From: Lactobacillus corticis
Lineage (GTDB): Bacteria > Bacillota > Bacilli > Lactobacillales > Lactobacillaceae
Length of the DNA stretch: 53,741 nucleotides
Direction of reading: 5' to 3'
Assembly (NCBI RefSeq): GCF_018327645.1
Contig: NZ_BMAY01000009.1
Location: 1-53,741, forward strand
The position numbers and the translations under genes were made by a program. The notes beneath the pieces were generated by a model, which saw only the letters and a program-made list of their open reading frames with translations, searched no databases and was not told the origin of the DNA. This document shows, one piece after another, positions 15,816 to 25,634 of the stretch (its first letter is position 1; every line of letters begins with the position of its first letter).

Positions 15816-17171
15816 TCAGTTAAAAAAATAATCATAAATGGCACTTACTGCTAGATCGGCATCTTTTTTAGGGGTTCCAATCATGACGGAAATTTCCGAC
15901 GCCCCCTGGTTAACCATCGAGACATGAACTTTGTTGGCTAGCGCTGCGATAATGCCGCTAATGGCGTTGTGCGACTGCATCCCTTCGCCCACAATCATAG
16001 TGATGGCATAATCATTGATCCATTCCAACCGATCGGGGTTAACCGCATTTTGGACATCTTCACAGATAGCATCGATTAACTCGTCGGTTAACTTGTGCCG
16101 ATCAAAAATAATGGTGATATCATCAATCCCTGATGGCATGTGTTCATACGGAACGCCGTATTTGTTGAGAATTTCCAAGATTTTCAGGGTAAAGCCATTT
16201 TCCTTGTTCAGCAAATACTTATGCATGTAAAGAGCCGAAAAATGCTTGCCGCTGGCAATCCCAGTCACAATTTGGGAGGGCACAAAACCTTTTTCGGGCA
16301 CAATCATGGTGCCGGGATGGTCGGGGTGAGCTGTATTTTTTACATTAATCGGGATGCTGCCGCCAATTGCAGGAATTAAAGCCTCATCATGAAAGACCGA
16401 AAAGCCCGCATAGGATAATTCTCGCATTTCGCGATAGGTCATTACTTTAATCGGCTTAGGGTGGTCAACGACCGCGGGATTGGCCGCAAAAATGGCGTCC
16501 ACATCAGTAAAATTCTCATACAGCCTTGCGTGAAAACCGCGGGCTAAGATTGCGCCGGTAATGTCGGAGCCGCCGCGAGAAAAGGTCGCAATATGACCAG
16601 CTAAGGTAAAGCCAAAAAAGCCAGGAAAGATCAATTTTTCATCAGCTTGATAGTTAAATTGTTCTAAATAAGCATAACTTTCCGGCAAGACCGTAGCGTT
16701 GTTGGGCGTACCGGTAACCTTAATGCCGGCTTCTTTAGGGTCCACGTAGCGGGCCTTGAGGCCTTGCTTTTGCAAAATTAAGCTGATCAATTGGGCATTT
16801 AGCCGTTCGCCATGGGCCTTAAAAGCCCCCAGCAGGTATTGTTTGGTAGGATAGGCGGCCTGCGGCAAAGCTGCCAATTGCTGTTTAATTGCGGTTAAGT
16901 CAGAGCTGGCTAGGCCAAAATAGTCCGCAATTGCCACATAGCGGTTAAAAATTTCTTGCTGCAGGGCCTGCATTTTTTCATCTGCCTGAGCCAGGGCAGC
17001 TTGCGCATATTTGATTAATAAGTCCGTTACTTTAATATCATTTTCAAATCTTTTGCCCGGAGCTGAAACGACGATTACCTGCCGTTCGGGATCGCTTTTG
17101 ATGATGGATAAAGCATGGTTTACCGCGGGTCCATCGGCTAATGAAGAGCCGCCGAATTTTACTACTTTCAT
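15816..17171 (-). CDS. lysC: Aspartate kinase
   Basis: 451-residue monofunctional aspartokinase, the first step from aspartate toward lysine, threonine and methionine. The kinase signature VVKFGGSSLADG is at residues 3-14, FSRGGSDITGAILA near residues 196-209 is the second nucleotide-site motif, and the C-terminal third (from about residue 305) carries two ACT-like repeats including MIVGEGMQSH and the final MVNQGASEISVMIG, where feedback inhibitors bind. It lies outside the lysine riboswitch and is divergently transcribed, so effector control of the enzyme may matter more than the riboswitch for entry flux; that is inference. Confidence 0.95.
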   Translation of the reverse strand: MKVVKFGGSSLADGPAVNHALSIIKSDPERQVIVVSAPGKRFENDIKVTDLLIKYAQAALAQADEKMQALQQEIFNRYVAIADYFGLASSDLTAIKQQLAALPQAAYPTKQYLLGAFKAHGERLNAQLISLILQKQGLKARYVDPKEAGIKVTGTPNNATVLPESYAYLEQFNYQADEKLIFPGFFGFTLAGHIATFSRGGSDITGAILARGFHARLYENFTDVDAIFAANPAVVDHPKPIKVMTYREMRELSYAGFSVFHDEALIPAIGGSIPINVKNTAHPDHPGTMIVPEKGFVPSQIVTGIASGKHFSALYMHKYLLNKENGFTLKILEILNKYGVPYEHMPSGIDDITIIFDRHKLTDELIDAICEDVQNAVNPDRLEWINDYAITMIVGEGMQSHNAISGIIAALANKVHVSMVNQGASEISVMIGTPKKDADLAVSAIYDYFFN

Positions 17172-17342
17172 TGCTTGTACTCTCTTTGTTTAACTCGTTA
17201 TTTAGTAATTTTCTAACTTTCAGCGTCAAGCATGCAAGAAAAAAATAATTTTGTCAAACTTTAAAAATGCAATTTTTGCTGATATTAAGTAGAATTAAAA
17301 TGAAAAAATAATTTTTATCAGGATTAAAAATTAAAAAATACC

Positions 17343-17371
17343 TTGACACGGTTAATAATAAAGCATAAGCT
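17343..17371 (+). promoter_or_regulatory. Promoter of the lysine/DAP operon
   Basis: Consensus -35 TTGACA (17343-17348), 17-bp spacer, -10 TAAGCT (17366-17371), placed directly before the lysine riboswitch. Confidence 0.7.
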
Positions 17372-17379
17372 TAAACCAA

Positions 17380-17617
17380 CATTCGAAGAGGCGCGACTAA
17401 GATTAGTAAATGGATTGTCTGCCTGCCAGGCGCGAGTTCATTGAAAGGCGCGGTCGCCGAAGCCCTTGCCGTGGCAAGCAAGGAGCTGGGCTGTAGTTGA
17501 AGAAGCTGCAGACTGTCGTGGGACACATGAGTCCACGGGGCGCTATCGATGTCAATTTTTGATTAACAGCGAGAACGAAATCCCTGGACTAATGTGTTGG
17601 TTCAAGGATTTTTTTAT
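17380..17617 (+). promoter_or_regulatory. Lysine riboswitch (L-box) with terminator
   Basis: The conserved core appears in order: AGAGGCGCGAC with AGTAA, GAAAGGCGCGGTCGCCGAAG, CTGGGCTG, then ACTGTCG and GGGGCGCTATC closing the five-way junction. A terminator, AATCCCTGGACTAA paired with TTGGTTCAAGGATT plus a seven-T run (17579-17617), ends 18 bases before lysA. Lysine binding would favour the terminator, shutting off the seven-gene operon. Confidence 0.95.
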
Positions 17618-17634
17618 TGCTCAGGAGGCCCGCA

Positions 17635-18951
17635 ATGAACGGACAAATTGCAGATCAGATTAATGAACAAGGACATTTAACAATTGGTGGCGTCGATAGT
17701 CTGACGCTCGCGCAAGAATATGGCACGCCTTTAGTGGTATATGATGTTGGTCAAATCCGCAAACAAATCCGTTCATTCAAACAAGTTTTTGAAAAATATC
17801 ACCAGCCTTATGAAGTTAGCTATGCCAGCAAGGCCTTTGCTACCGTTGCCATGTATCAGCTGATTGCCTCAGAGGGGATTCATTGTGATGTGGTTTCTGG
17901 CGGCGAATTAGTTACGGCCCTAAAGGCCGGCTTTCCGATGGCAAAAGTAAGTTTTCACGGCAATAACAAGTCCTATGAGGAGTTGACCCTGGCAGTTAAG
18001 TCGGGTGTTGGGACTATCATTGTGGATAACTTTTATGAAATTCAGCTCTTAGATCAGGTCTTAAAAGAGCAAGCTGCCCAGGCCCAAATCTTGCTGCGGA
18101 TCAGCCCCGGGATTTCAGCTCATACTAATGAATATATTCAAACTGGCCAGGTTGACAGCAAATTTGGTTTTGACCTCGCTAGTGGTCAGGCCGACCAAGC
18201 TTTAAAGCAATGTTTGGCTAATCCGCGCTTACAAGTTCTGGGACTGCATGCCCATATTGGCTCCCAAATTTTTGACGTCCGGGGGTTTGAGGGAGCTAGC
18301 CGAAAACTAGTTGAAGTGGCCAAGCACTGGAAAGATGCTTTTGCTTTTGACTGTCAGGTCTTAAACGTCGGGGGCGGTTTTGGCATTAAATATACCAGCC
18401 AAGATACGCCCCTTGCGCCAGCTGAGTTCGTCAAAGCAATTATTAAAACGGTTAAAAGCAGCTGCCAGGCTAATGGTTTGGCAATTCCGGAGATTTGGAT
18501 TGAACCGGGGCGCTCAATCGTCGGGCCAGCTGGCTATAATCTGTATACCGTGGGTTCAAGAAAAGATCTTCCCGGTTATGAGCCATTTGTGGCCGTTGAT
18601 GGCGGCATGGGCGATAATATCCGTCCGGCTTTGTACCGCGCAGAATATGAAGTGGTTTTAGCCAATGATCCAAGGAAAGCAGCTAGCGAAAGCGTCCGGA
18701 TTGTGGGCAAGTATTGCGAGTCAGGCGATATCTTAGCTTGGCACCAGCAATTGCCCCACCTCGTGCCGGGTCAAGTGCTGGCCATGCTTGATACGGGAGC
18801 CTATGGCTATTCAATGGCATCAAACTATAACCGAAATCCTCGCCCAGCAGTGGTATTTGTGGAAAACGGCCACGCACAATTAGTAGTCAAGCGTGAAAGC
18901 TGGGAAGATTTGACTAGCTTAGATTTGCCATATGATCAGAACAAGCAATAA
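17635..18951 (+). CDS. lysA: Diaminopimelate decarboxylase
   Basis: 438-residue PLP enzyme making lysine from meso-diaminopimelate. The PLP lysine is in SYASKAFATV (near residue 64), HAHIGSQIF and GGGFGI form the phosphate and cofactor pocket, EPGRSIVG (near residue 291) and GKYCESGDILA (near residue 360, with the catalytic Cys across the dimer) complete the alanine-racemase-like active site. The ATG at 17635 follows CAGGAGG by 6 bases; the earlier frame start at 17617 lies inside the riboswitch terminator. First gene behind the riboswitch, an unusual order since it encodes the last step. Confidence 0.95.
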   Translation: MNGQIADQINEQGHLTIGGVDSLTLAQEYGTPLVVYDVGQIRKQIRSFKQVFEKYHQPYEVSYASKAFATVAMYQLIASEGIHCDVVSGGELVTALKAGFPMAKVSFHGNNKSYEELTLAVKSGVGTIIVDNFYEIQLLDQVLKEQAAQAQILLRISPGISAHTNEYIQTGQVDSKFGFDLASGQADQALKQCLANPRLQVLGLHAHIGSQIFDVRGFEGASRKLVEVAKHWKDAFAFDCQVLNVGGGFGIKYTSQDTPLAPAEFVKAIIKTVKSSCQANGLAIPEIWIEPGRSIVGPAGYNLYTVGSRKDLPGYEPFVAVDGGMGDNIRPALYRAEYEVVLANDPRKAASESVRIVGKYCESGDILAWHQQLPHLVPGQVLAMLDTGAYGYSMASNYNRNPRPAVVFVENGHAQLVVKRESWEDLTSLDLPYDQNKQ

Positions 18952-18990
18952 TCGTGATAAATAATAAGGTAGAAAAAATAGGAGTAAATC

Positions 18991-19698
18991 ATGGCTGAAT
19001 TAGATGCAGAAAAAATTATCAATTATATCGGGAATGCTCCCAAGAAAACGCCCGTTAAGGTCTATCTCAAGGGTGAGCAGTTGGATCAAGTTGTTTTTCC
19101 AACTGACGTAGAGGCTTTTGTGGAAAAAAAGACCGGCGTGATCTTTGGCGATTGGCAAGTTATCAAGCCATTTTTAGCTGCCCACGACTTTGACCAAGTT
19201 AGGGTCGAAAACAATGCGCGCAATTCCGCCGTTCCGCTTTTGGATGTTAAGGAAATTAATGCCCGCATTGAACCAGGCGCAATTATTCGCGACCAAGTGG
19301 TAATCGGCGATAATGCCGTCATCATGATGGGGGCAGTGATTAATATTGGAGCCGAGATTGGTGCTGGGTCCATGATTGATATGGGTGCAGTCCTGGGTGG
19401 CCGCGCTTTGGTCGGCAAAAATTGTCACATTGGCGCCGGGACGGTGTTAGCTGGAGTAGTTGAACCCGCTAGTGCTCAACCTGTCCAAATTGATGATGAT
19501 GTTTTAATTGGTGCAAATGCCGTAGTGCTAGAAGGCGTTCATGTTGGACAAGGCGCAGTTGTTGCCGCGGGTGCCGTGGTCACGAGCGACGTTGCGCCTC
19601 ACACAGTGGTTGCCGGCGTGCCAGCCCGCTATATTAAAGATGTCGATGCCAAGACCACTAGCAAGACTGGCTTAGAAGCAGATTTGAGGAAGCTGTAA
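18991..19698 (+). CDS. dapH: Tetrahydrodipicolinate N-acetyltransferase
   Basis: 235-residue left-handed beta-helix acyltransferase. It has an N-terminal domain ([21 protein letters not shown]) typical of the Gram-positive N-acetyltransferase DapH and a hexapeptide-repeat run from about residue 90 to 215 ([21 protein letters not shown] type). It acetylates tetrahydrodipicolinate with acetyl-CoA, committing the pathway to the acetyl branch, in agreement with the adjacent deacetylase and aminotransferase. The last base overlaps the start of the next gene (TAATG), indicating translational coupling. Confidence 0.95.
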   Translation: MAELDAEKIINYIGNAPKKTPVKVYLKGEQLDQVVFPTDVEAFVEKKTGVIFGDWQVIKPFLAAHDFDQVRVENNARNSAVPLLDVKEINARIEPGAIIRDQVVIGDNAVIMMGAVINIGAEIGAGSMIDMGAVLGGRALVGKNCHIGAGTVLAGVVEPASAQPVQIDDDVLIGANAVVLEGVHVGQGAVVAAGAVVTSDVAPHTVVAGVPARYIKDVDAKTTSKTGLEADLRKL

Positions 19699-20843
19699 TG
19701 TTAAAAGAAGCAGATCTGATTGCCATTCGGCGCCATTTGCATCAAATTCCAGAATTAGCCTTGCATGAATTTCAAACGCAGGCCTATCTCCTAAGCGTAA
19801 TCAAGCAGCTGCCTCAAGACTGGTTGACCATTCGAACTAGCAAGGAATTACCCACTATGATCATGGTTAAAGTTCAAGGGCAAAAGCCAAAGCGCACGAT
19901 CGGCTACCGCGCTGATATTGATGCCTTGCCCGTAACTGAGGCGACGGGCTTAGCTTTTAGCTCCCAACATCCCGGCGTCATGCATGCCTGTGGGCATGAC
20001 TTGCATATGACCGTTGCTTTAGGAATTTTGAGTTATTTTAGTGAGCACCAGCCCCAAGATAATTTAATCTTTTTCTTTCAACCGGCCGAAGAAGCCGAAA
20101 GCGGCGGCAAAAAGGCCTATGAATTAGGCTTATTTACTGGGGACTGGCAGATCGATGAATTTTACGGACTGCACGATAATCCTAACTTGCCAGCTGGGGC
20201 GATTGGCTGCCGCCAAGGTACCTTGTTTGCCGGCACGACCGAGGTTAATATTGACTTATGGGGCAAGAGTGGACATGCAGCTTTTCCCCAGAAGGCCCAA
20301 GATACCGTGGTGGCGAGTGCGGCCTTAATTATGCAGGTGCAAACGATTATTTCCCGGGAAATTAATCCGATTGAAGCCGGGGTGATTACTCTGGGCAAAA
20401 TTCGCGCTGGCAGCATTCGCAACGTCATTGCGGGCCACGCCAGAATTGAGGGTACGATTCGCGGCTTAACGCAAACGATGATTGAAGAGCTGGATCAAAA
20501 ATTGCAGGCAGTTTGCGACGGGATTGCGCTGAGTTATGGCATCAAGGTTGAGCTTGAGCTTAATCAAGGCGGCTATTGGCCCGTGGAAAACAATCCGCTG
20601 TTGACCCAAAAATTTATCGACTACATGTCCACAAATCCCGAAGTTGAATATGTTGAAACGCCACCAGCCATGACTGGTGAAGATTTTGGCTATTTGCTGG
20701 CCAAGATTCCAGGCACCATGTTTTGGTTGGGCGTAGCTGATACCCACCAATTGCATTCAGCGGAATTTAATCCTAGTGAACAAGCAATTATGCCAGGGAT
20801 TACAGCAATTATCGGTTTTTTACAGGCTAGAATGGCCCAGTAG
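19698..20843 (+). CDS. N-acetyldiaminopimelate deacetylase (M20 family)
   Basis: 381-residue M20-family amidohydrolase. Metal and catalytic motifs: GYRADIDALP (near residue 75), HACGHDLHM (near residue 97, dinuclear metal site), QPAEEAESGGKK (general-base Glu pair, near 128) and TGEDFGYLL near residue 322. Such enzymes also include hippurate and amino-acid hydrolases, but position between dapH and dapA, as for B. subtilis ykuR, supports N-acetyl-LL-diaminopimelate as substrate, releasing acetate. Coupled to dapH by one-base overlap. Confidence 0.93.
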   Translation: MLKEADLIAIRRHLHQIPELALHEFQTQAYLLSVIKQLPQDWLTIRTSKELPTMIMVKVQGQKPKRTIGYRADIDALPVTEATGLAFSSQHPGVMHACGHDLHMTVALGILSYFSEHQPQDNLIFFFQPAEEAESGGKKAYELGLFTGDWQIDEFYGLHDNPNLPAGAIGCRQGTLFAGTTEVNIDLWGKSGHAAFPQKAQDTVVASAALIMQVQTIISREINPIEAGVITLGKIRAGSIRNVIAGHARIEGTIRGLTQTMIEELDQKLQAVCDGIALSYGIKVELELNQGGYWPVENNPLLTQKFIDYMSTNPEVEYVETPPAMTGEDFGYLLAKIPGTMFWLGVADTHQLHSAEFNPSEQAIMPGITAIIGFLQARMAQ

Positions 20844-20852
20844 GAGGTAAAT

Positions 20853-21779
20853 ATGCAATTACAAGATGCAGACTTGATTACCGCGATTGTGACGCCTTTT
20901 GATGAACAGGGGCAAATCGATTTTGCGGCCTTAAGAAATTTAACTGAGTATTTAATTGAACAAGGCTCTAACGGTTTTGTCATTGGGGGCACGACCGGTG
21001 AAACGCCGACTTTAAGCCATGAGGAAAAGTTGGCTCTGTATCGAGAATTTGGTCAAATTGTTAATGGCCGCGTACCAGTAATTGCTGGGATTGGCAGCAA
21101 CAATACCCAGGAGACGATTGAATTCGGCAATGAAGTGGCAGCTCTTTCGGGGATTGATTATGGTTTGGTGGTTGTTCCTCCTTATAACAAGCCCAACCAA
21201 AAAGGCATGTTGGCCCACTTTAGCAAGGTAGCGGATGAGTTGCAAATGCCGGTAATTATCTACAATATTCCTGGTCGAACCGGCGTCAAAATGGAAGTGG
21301 CAACGATTTTAAAATTGGCACAGCATGATAACATTGCCGGGATCAAGCAATGTGCTGATTTGACTGAATTAGCGGCAATTGTTGATCATAGCCCCGCTAA
21401 TTTTGCGGTTTTCACCGGTGAAGATGCCCAAGCACTGGATGCTCGCGTGTTAGGAGCAAATGGCGTGGTGTCGGTGGCTAGTCATCTTTATGCTAAGCAA
21501 ATGCGGGAGATGTATGATGCCTTGTACGATGGCAATTATGCTAAAAGCGGGCGGCTGATTCGCTGGTTGATTCCGCGGATGCAGGCTTTGTTCATGTTCC
21601 CGTCGCCGGCGCCTGTTAAGGCCGTCTTGAATGCGCAAGGTTTTAAGACTGGCGGGTGTCGTTTGCCAATTCTGGCTTTAGACGATGCGGAAAAGGGGCA
21701 ATTAGCTAAACGCTTAGGTTTAGCCGAAAATGCTTTAGCTAGCAAATTGCCCTTAGATTTAGGTGAGGAGCAAGCATGA
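20853..21779 (+). CDS. dapA: 4-hydroxy-tetrahydrodipicolinate synthase
   Basis: 308-residue DapA. It condenses pyruvate with aspartate semialdehyde. [15 protein letters not shown] (near residue 45) is the family signature, the Schiff-base Lys sits in IAGIKQCAD (near residue 165), and the catalytic Tyr in [11 protein letters not shown] near 136. The start follows AGGAGG by 7 bases; four bases overlap dapB (ATGA). Confidence 0.97.
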   Translation: MQLQDADLITAIVTPFDEQGQIDFAALRNLTEYLIEQGSNGFVIGGTTGETPTLSHEEKLALYREFGQIVNGRVPVIAGIGSNNTQETIEFGNEVAALSGIDYGLVVVPPYNKPNQKGMLAHFSKVADELQMPVIIYNIPGRTGVKMEVATILKLAQHDNIAGIKQCADLTELAAIVDHSPANFAVFTGEDAQALDARVLGANGVVSVASHLYAKQMREMYDALYDGNYAKSGRLIRWLIPRMQALFMFPSPAPVKAVLNAQGFKTGGCRLPILALDDAEKGQLAKRLGLAENALASKLPLDLGEEQA

Positions 21780-22540
21780 TGAAACGCGTATTAATAGCAG
21801 GCTACACCGGGGCAATGGGCCAAAAAGCCGTTGATCTCGTGGCCGGGATGCCGGATTTTGAAGTAGCAGCAGGCCTTGCTCCCAGCGGCAAGCAGGGTAA
21901 TTTGCCCGCCCAAGCCAAAATTTATCGCAAGCTAAGCGAAATTAACGAGTCTTATGATATTTGGGTGGACTTTACGACGCCGCAGGCCGTTTTTGAAAAT
22001 GTGCAATTTGCCTTGCAGCACCACATGCGACCGATCGTCGGAACTACAGGGCTGACGGATGAGCAAGTGCAGCTCTTGCAAAAGCTGGCGCAAACTGAAG
22101 GCGTCGGCGGATTGATTGCGCCCAATTTTGGGATGTCGGCCGTCTTATTAATGAAGTTTGCCCAGCTGGCAGCGGAGTTTTTCCCCGATGCCGAAATTAT
22201 TGAAATGCATCATGCGGATAAAAAAGATGCCCCTTCCGGCACCGCCCTGGCGACTGCAAAATTAATTGCCCAGGCGCGCCAAAATTCACCCGAGTCAGCT
22301 AACAGCGAAGAAACTTTAGCTGGCGTTCGTGGGGGCGATTATCAAGGCGTGAAAATTCACGCGGTCCGCTTGCCGGGCTACATTGCCCATGAGCAGGTTT
22401 TATTTGGCGGACCGGGTGAAGCTTTAACGATTCGCCAGGATTCGTTTGATCGGAGTTCCTTTATGAGCGGAGTCAAAGTGGCCTTGTTAAAAGTAGCTGA
22501 GCTGGATCATTTAGTAGTTGGGTTAGAGAATATTTTATAG
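21776..22540 (+). CDS. dapB: 4-hydroxy-tetrahydrodipicolinate reductase
   Basis: 254-residue DapB. The nucleotide-binding [14 protein letters not shown] is at residues 8-21, the catalytic motif [17 protein letters not shown] near residues 141-157 with the active-site His and Lys, and the C-terminal [14 protein letters not shown] tetramer segment is present. It reduces the DapA product with NAD(P)H to tetrahydrodipicolinate. The start is ATG 21776 or 21779 (tandem ATGs after GAGGAG), overlapping dapA. Confidence 0.96.
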   Translation: MMKRVLIAGYTGAMGQKAVDLVAGMPDFEVAAGLAPSGKQGNLPAQAKIYRKLSEINESYDIWVDFTTPQAVFENVQFALQHHMRPIVGTTGLTDEQVQLLQKLAQTEGVGGLIAPNFGMSAVLLMKFAQLAAEFFPDAEIIEMHHADKKDAPSGTALATAKLIAQARQNSPESANSEETLAGVRGGDYQGVKIHAVRLPGYIAHEQVLFGGPGEALTIRQDSFDRSSFMSGVKVALLKVAELDHLVVGLENIL

Positions 22541-22549
22541 GAGAAAAAC

Positions 22550-23722
22550 ATGCCAAAATTAGCAGCAGAGTTAGCAGACATTAACAGTCAACGTTTGGCC
22601 CAAGTCGGTCCGTCAGGAATTAGAGCTTTTGACGTAAAGGTTTCTGCTATTCCGGGAATTATTAAGTTGACGATCGGTGAACCGGATTTGAACGTGCCCG
22701 AACACGTTAAACAAGCCGCCATTAAGAGTATTGAGGAAAATGACTCACATTATGCGCCCCAAATGGGCAAGCCGCGTTTGCGCCAGGCCATCAGCCAATA
22801 TTTAAAGCGGACCCGGCAAGTTGACTATGATCCCGCAACTGAAGTGATCGTCACCTGCGGGGCGACAGAAGCTATTAATGTAGCCTTAAGGGGAATTTTG
22901 AATGAAGGCGACAAGGTGGTAATTCCGACGCCGACCTTTGCCTTGTACTTCCCGGTTGTCACGCTGGCCGGGGCGACGCCGATCCAAATAGATACGTCAA
23001 AAGACAACTTCTTACTCACTCCTGAACACCTCGAAAAAGTCCTGGCACAAGAAGGCGATCGCGTAAAAGCGTTAATTCTCAACTATCCTAGCAACCCAAC
23101 CGGCGTGCAATATCCTAAGGAATTAGTTCAAGAATTGGCGCAGGTGGCAAAAAAGCATCATCTTTACATCATTACCGACGAAATTTATTCTGATTTGTGC
23201 TACGGGGTTGAGCACTACTCAATGGCAACGGCTTTGCCAGAACAAACCATTTTTATTTCGGGCTTGTCCAAATCCCATGCCATGACCGGCTACCGTTTAG
23301 GATATTTGGCTGGTCCGGCGGCCATTATGAAAAAATTAGGCAAGCTGCATGCCCTCATGGTGACCTCAATTACCGACAATGTGCAAGCTGCTGCAATTGA
23401 AGCCTTTGAACACGGCCAAAATGATCCAGTTGAAGCTGCCAAAATTTACCAAACGCGCCGCGATTATATTTTGGCCCAATTGAAAGAAGCCGGACTAAAA
23501 ACGGTTTATCCGCAAGGGGCCTTCTATATTTTTGCCCAAATCCCGGCAAGCTATCAGGGCGATGATGTCGCTTTTGCCAACGACCTGGCTTACCAAGCAA
23601 AAGTTGGCGTAACCCCAGGTTCAGCTTTTGGCAAGGGCGGCGAAGGCTACGTTCGTTTATCATATGCAGCCAGCATGGATGATATTAAAGAAGCAATGGC
23701 GCGCATTAAGCAATTTTTATAA
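22550..23722 (+). CDS. patA: Aminotransferase, N-acetyl-LL-diaminopimelate aminotransferase role
   Basis: 390-residue class I/II PLP aminotransferase. The PLP lysine is in ISGLSKSHAMTGYRLGYL (near residue 234), NYPSNPTGVQY near 180 is the family Asn-Pro motif, and the substrate Arg is in GYVRLSYAAS near residue 366. Among many possible substrates, the operon position between dapB and asd supports transamination of N-acetyl-2-amino-6-oxopimelate, as for B. subtilis PatA; that assignment rests on context. Starts 9 bases after dapB with AGGAG. Confidence 0.88.
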   Translation: MPKLAAELADINSQRLAQVGPSGIRAFDVKVSAIPGIIKLTIGEPDLNVPEHVKQAAIKSIEENDSHYAPQMGKPRLRQAISQYLKRTRQVDYDPATEVIVTCGATEAINVALRGILNEGDKVVIPTPTFALYFPVVTLAGATPIQIDTSKDNFLLTPEHLEKVLAQEGDRVKALILNYPSNPTGVQYPKELVQELAQVAKKHHLYIITDEIYSDLCYGVEHYSMATALPEQTIFISGLSKSHAMTGYRLGYLAGPAAIMKKLGKLHALMVTSITDNVQAAAIEAFEHGQNDPVEAAKIYQTRRDYILAQLKEAGLKTVYPQGAFYIFAQIPASYQGDDVAFANDLAYQAKVGVTPGSAFGKGGEGYVRLSYAASMDDIKEAMARIKQFL

Positions 23723-23737
23723 GGAGCAAGCACAAGC

Positions 23738-24790
23738 ATGAGTCAAGGATATTCAGTCGCAATCTTAGGAGCAACCGGTGCAGTTGGCCGGCGGATGATC
23801 AAGCAATTAGCCCAATCAACCATTCCTGTAAAAAGTTTGAAGCTATTGGCCTCAAGTCGTTCTGCTGGAACGGAATTGGCATTTAAGGGACAAAAATTAG
23901 TGGTTGAAGAAACCACCCCAGAAAGCTTTGCGGGCGTGGATTTGGTGCTTTCCTCAGCCGGTGGGGCGGTTTCCAAGCGCTTTTTGCCTGAAGCAGTCAA
24001 GCGCGGGGCAGTTTGCGTTGATAATACGAGTGCTTTTCGGATGGACCCAGAAGTGCCCCTTGTAGTACCTGAAGTTAATCCCGATGCTTTAGCCCACCAT
24101 CACGGCATTATTGCTAACCCCAACTGTTCAACCATTCAGATGATGGTTGCTTTGGAGCCGATCAGAAAAGCTTTTGGTTTAAAGCAAATAATTGTTTCGA
24201 CGTATCAAGCAGCTTCTGGGGCAGGTCAGTCAGCCTTAAACGAACTTTATCAAGAAGCCCAAGACTATCTTGATGGCAAAGAAATGCACGCAGCTATTTT
24301 GCCAACCAAGGGGGAAGCCAAGCATTATCCCTTGGCCTTTAACCTCTTGCCCCAGATTGACGTTTTAGAGGATTCGGGTTACTCTCATGAAGAGTGGAAG
24401 ATGATCCATGAAACTAAGAAGATCATGCTCGGCGACATGAATGCCAAGGACATTAAGGTTACCGCAACCTGTGTGCGCGTGCCGGTCCCAATTGCTCATG
24501 GTGAATCAGTTTACTTTACAGTGGAAGACCAAACAGCCACGGTTGAAGATTTGTGGAAAGTTTTGCAAAAAGCACCTGGGGTCGTCCTTGAAGATGACAT
24601 TAAGCACCAGGTTTATCCACAACCAATCAATGCTGTTGGCAAACGGGAGACTTTTGTGGGACGCGTGCGGCCCGACTATGAAAACCCGGGTGCCTTCAAC
24701 ATGTGGGTCGTTTCCGATAACTTGTTAAAGGGAGCTGCGTGGAATACGGTGCAAATAGCGGAATATTTGGTTGACCGCGACCTGCTTTAA
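23738..24790 (+). CDS. asd: Aspartate-semialdehyde dehydrogenase
   Basis: 350-residue Asd. The NADP-binding [14 protein letters not shown] is at residues 11-24, the catalytic Cys is in [11 protein letters not shown] (near residue 130), and the substrate-binding Arg and His are in [14 protein letters not shown] near 250. It reduces aspartyl phosphate, the LysC product, to the semialdehyde used by DapA. Last gene of the riboswitch operon; ribosome site AAGGAG. Together lysC, asd, dapA, dapB, dapH, aminotransferase, deacetylase, dapF and lysA give a complete lysine route from aspartate in about 10 kb. Confidence 0.96.
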   Translation: MSQGYSVAILGATGAVGRRMIKQLAQSTIPVKSLKLLASSRSAGTELAFKGQKLVVEETTPESFAGVDLVLSSAGGAVSKRFLPEAVKRGAVCVDNTSAFRMDPEVPLVVPEVNPDALAHHHGIIANPNCSTIQMMVALEPIRKAFGLKQIIVSTYQAASGAGQSALNELYQEAQDYLDGKEMHAAILPTKGEAKHYPLAFNLLPQIDVLEDSGYSHEEWKMIHETKKIMLGDMNAKDIKVTATCVRVPVPIAHGESVYFTVEDQTATVEDLWKVLQKAPGVVLEDDIKHQVYPQPINAVGKRETFVGRVRPDYENPGAFNMWVVSDNLLKGAAWNTVQIAEYLVDRDLL

Positions 24791-24802
24791 AATCGAAAAA
24801 AT

Positions 24803-24841
24803 AAACCCCTAAATTAGGACTAAACCTAGTTTAGGGGTTTT
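24803..24841. terminator. Bidirectional terminator after asd
   Basis: AAACCCCTAAA / TTTAGGGGTTT stem, T run rightward and A-rich leftward; serves the lysine operon and the convergent BI-1 gene. Confidence 0.88.
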
Positions 24842-24846
24842 GTTGT

Positions 24847-25560
24847 TTAATTGTTGTTGTCGCCAATACCAAAGATTTCTAGTAAGTATAAGAAAATATT
24901 GATGAAATCTAGGTAAAGCTGCATGGCACCAATGACTGCCAAGCCAGAAGTGGAAATTTCGCTAGAGTATTGTTCGTAGATTTGTCTCATCTTCTGTGCA
25001 TCCCAAGCCGTCAAGACCGTGAAGATCACTACGGCAATGATTGAGAAGATGTAGTTAATCATCGAGTTCCGTAAAAACATGTTTACTACGAAGACTGCGA
25101 TTAATCCCCAAATTGCGGCCGAAGCATAGGCACCGACATTGCTCAGGCTGCGCTTGGTAAAGGTACCATAGGCGGCCATGCCGACAAAGACCGCAGCGGC
25201 TGAAATAAAGGCTGAGGCGATCGTGGATCCGGTATACATGCCGGCAAAGAGTGAAAACTCAAAGCCATAAATAACCGCCATCAACATGAGCATGAACATT
25301 GCTGCTCCAGGGTTCTTCATCCCTTGGAAACTAGTCCCCATGGCCAAACCGATTGGCACGAATAAAGTTAACCATAAAAGAATTTGGTGCCGAGCGAAAA
25401 AGCTCATAATCGGAACCCGGAAAACCGTCATGGTCAGGTAAGCAGTTAAAGCTGAGACTAAAACTGCCAAGGCCATAATTCCATACATCTTGGTTAAAAA
25501 GCTGTTTACAGCAGATACATCAACAACTTTACGCCGTTCTGGCTGTGAAAAGTTATCCAT
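24847..25560 (-). CDS. Bax inhibitor-1/YccA family membrane protein
   Basis: 237-residue protein with seven hydrophobic segments and the UPF0005/BI-1 pattern: a cytosolic N terminus, MYGIMALAVLVSALTAYLTM as first segment, and the final DFINIFLYLLEIFGI with the conserved acidic residue in LYLDFIN. Bacterial members include pH-sensitive calcium-leak channels, but the physiological role in lactobacilli is unknown. Single gene; AGGACG stands weakly before the ATG. Confidence 0.9.
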   Translation of the reverse strand: MDNFSQPERRKVVDVSAVNSFLTKMYGIMALAVLVSALTAYLTMTVFRVPIMSFFARHQILLWLTLFVPIGLAMGTSFQGMKNPGAAMFMLMLMAVIYGFEFSLFAGMYTGSTIASAFISAAAVFVGMAAYGTFTKRSLSNVGAYASAAIWGLIAVFVVNMFLRNSMINYIFSIIAVVIFTVLTAWDAQKMRQIYEQYSSEISTSGLAVIGAMQLYLDFINIFLYLLEIFGIGDNNN

Positions 25561-25634
25561 TTAATCGTCCTTTCCATACATCTTAGATCTATGGATCATA
25601 ATATAACATAGAAATGGACGGGAATAAAGCAATA

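Noticed and set aside
15461..15844. 127-codon minus-strand frame overlapping dapF
   Set aside because: It is an out-of-frame shadow of dapF, which has complete catalytic motifs.
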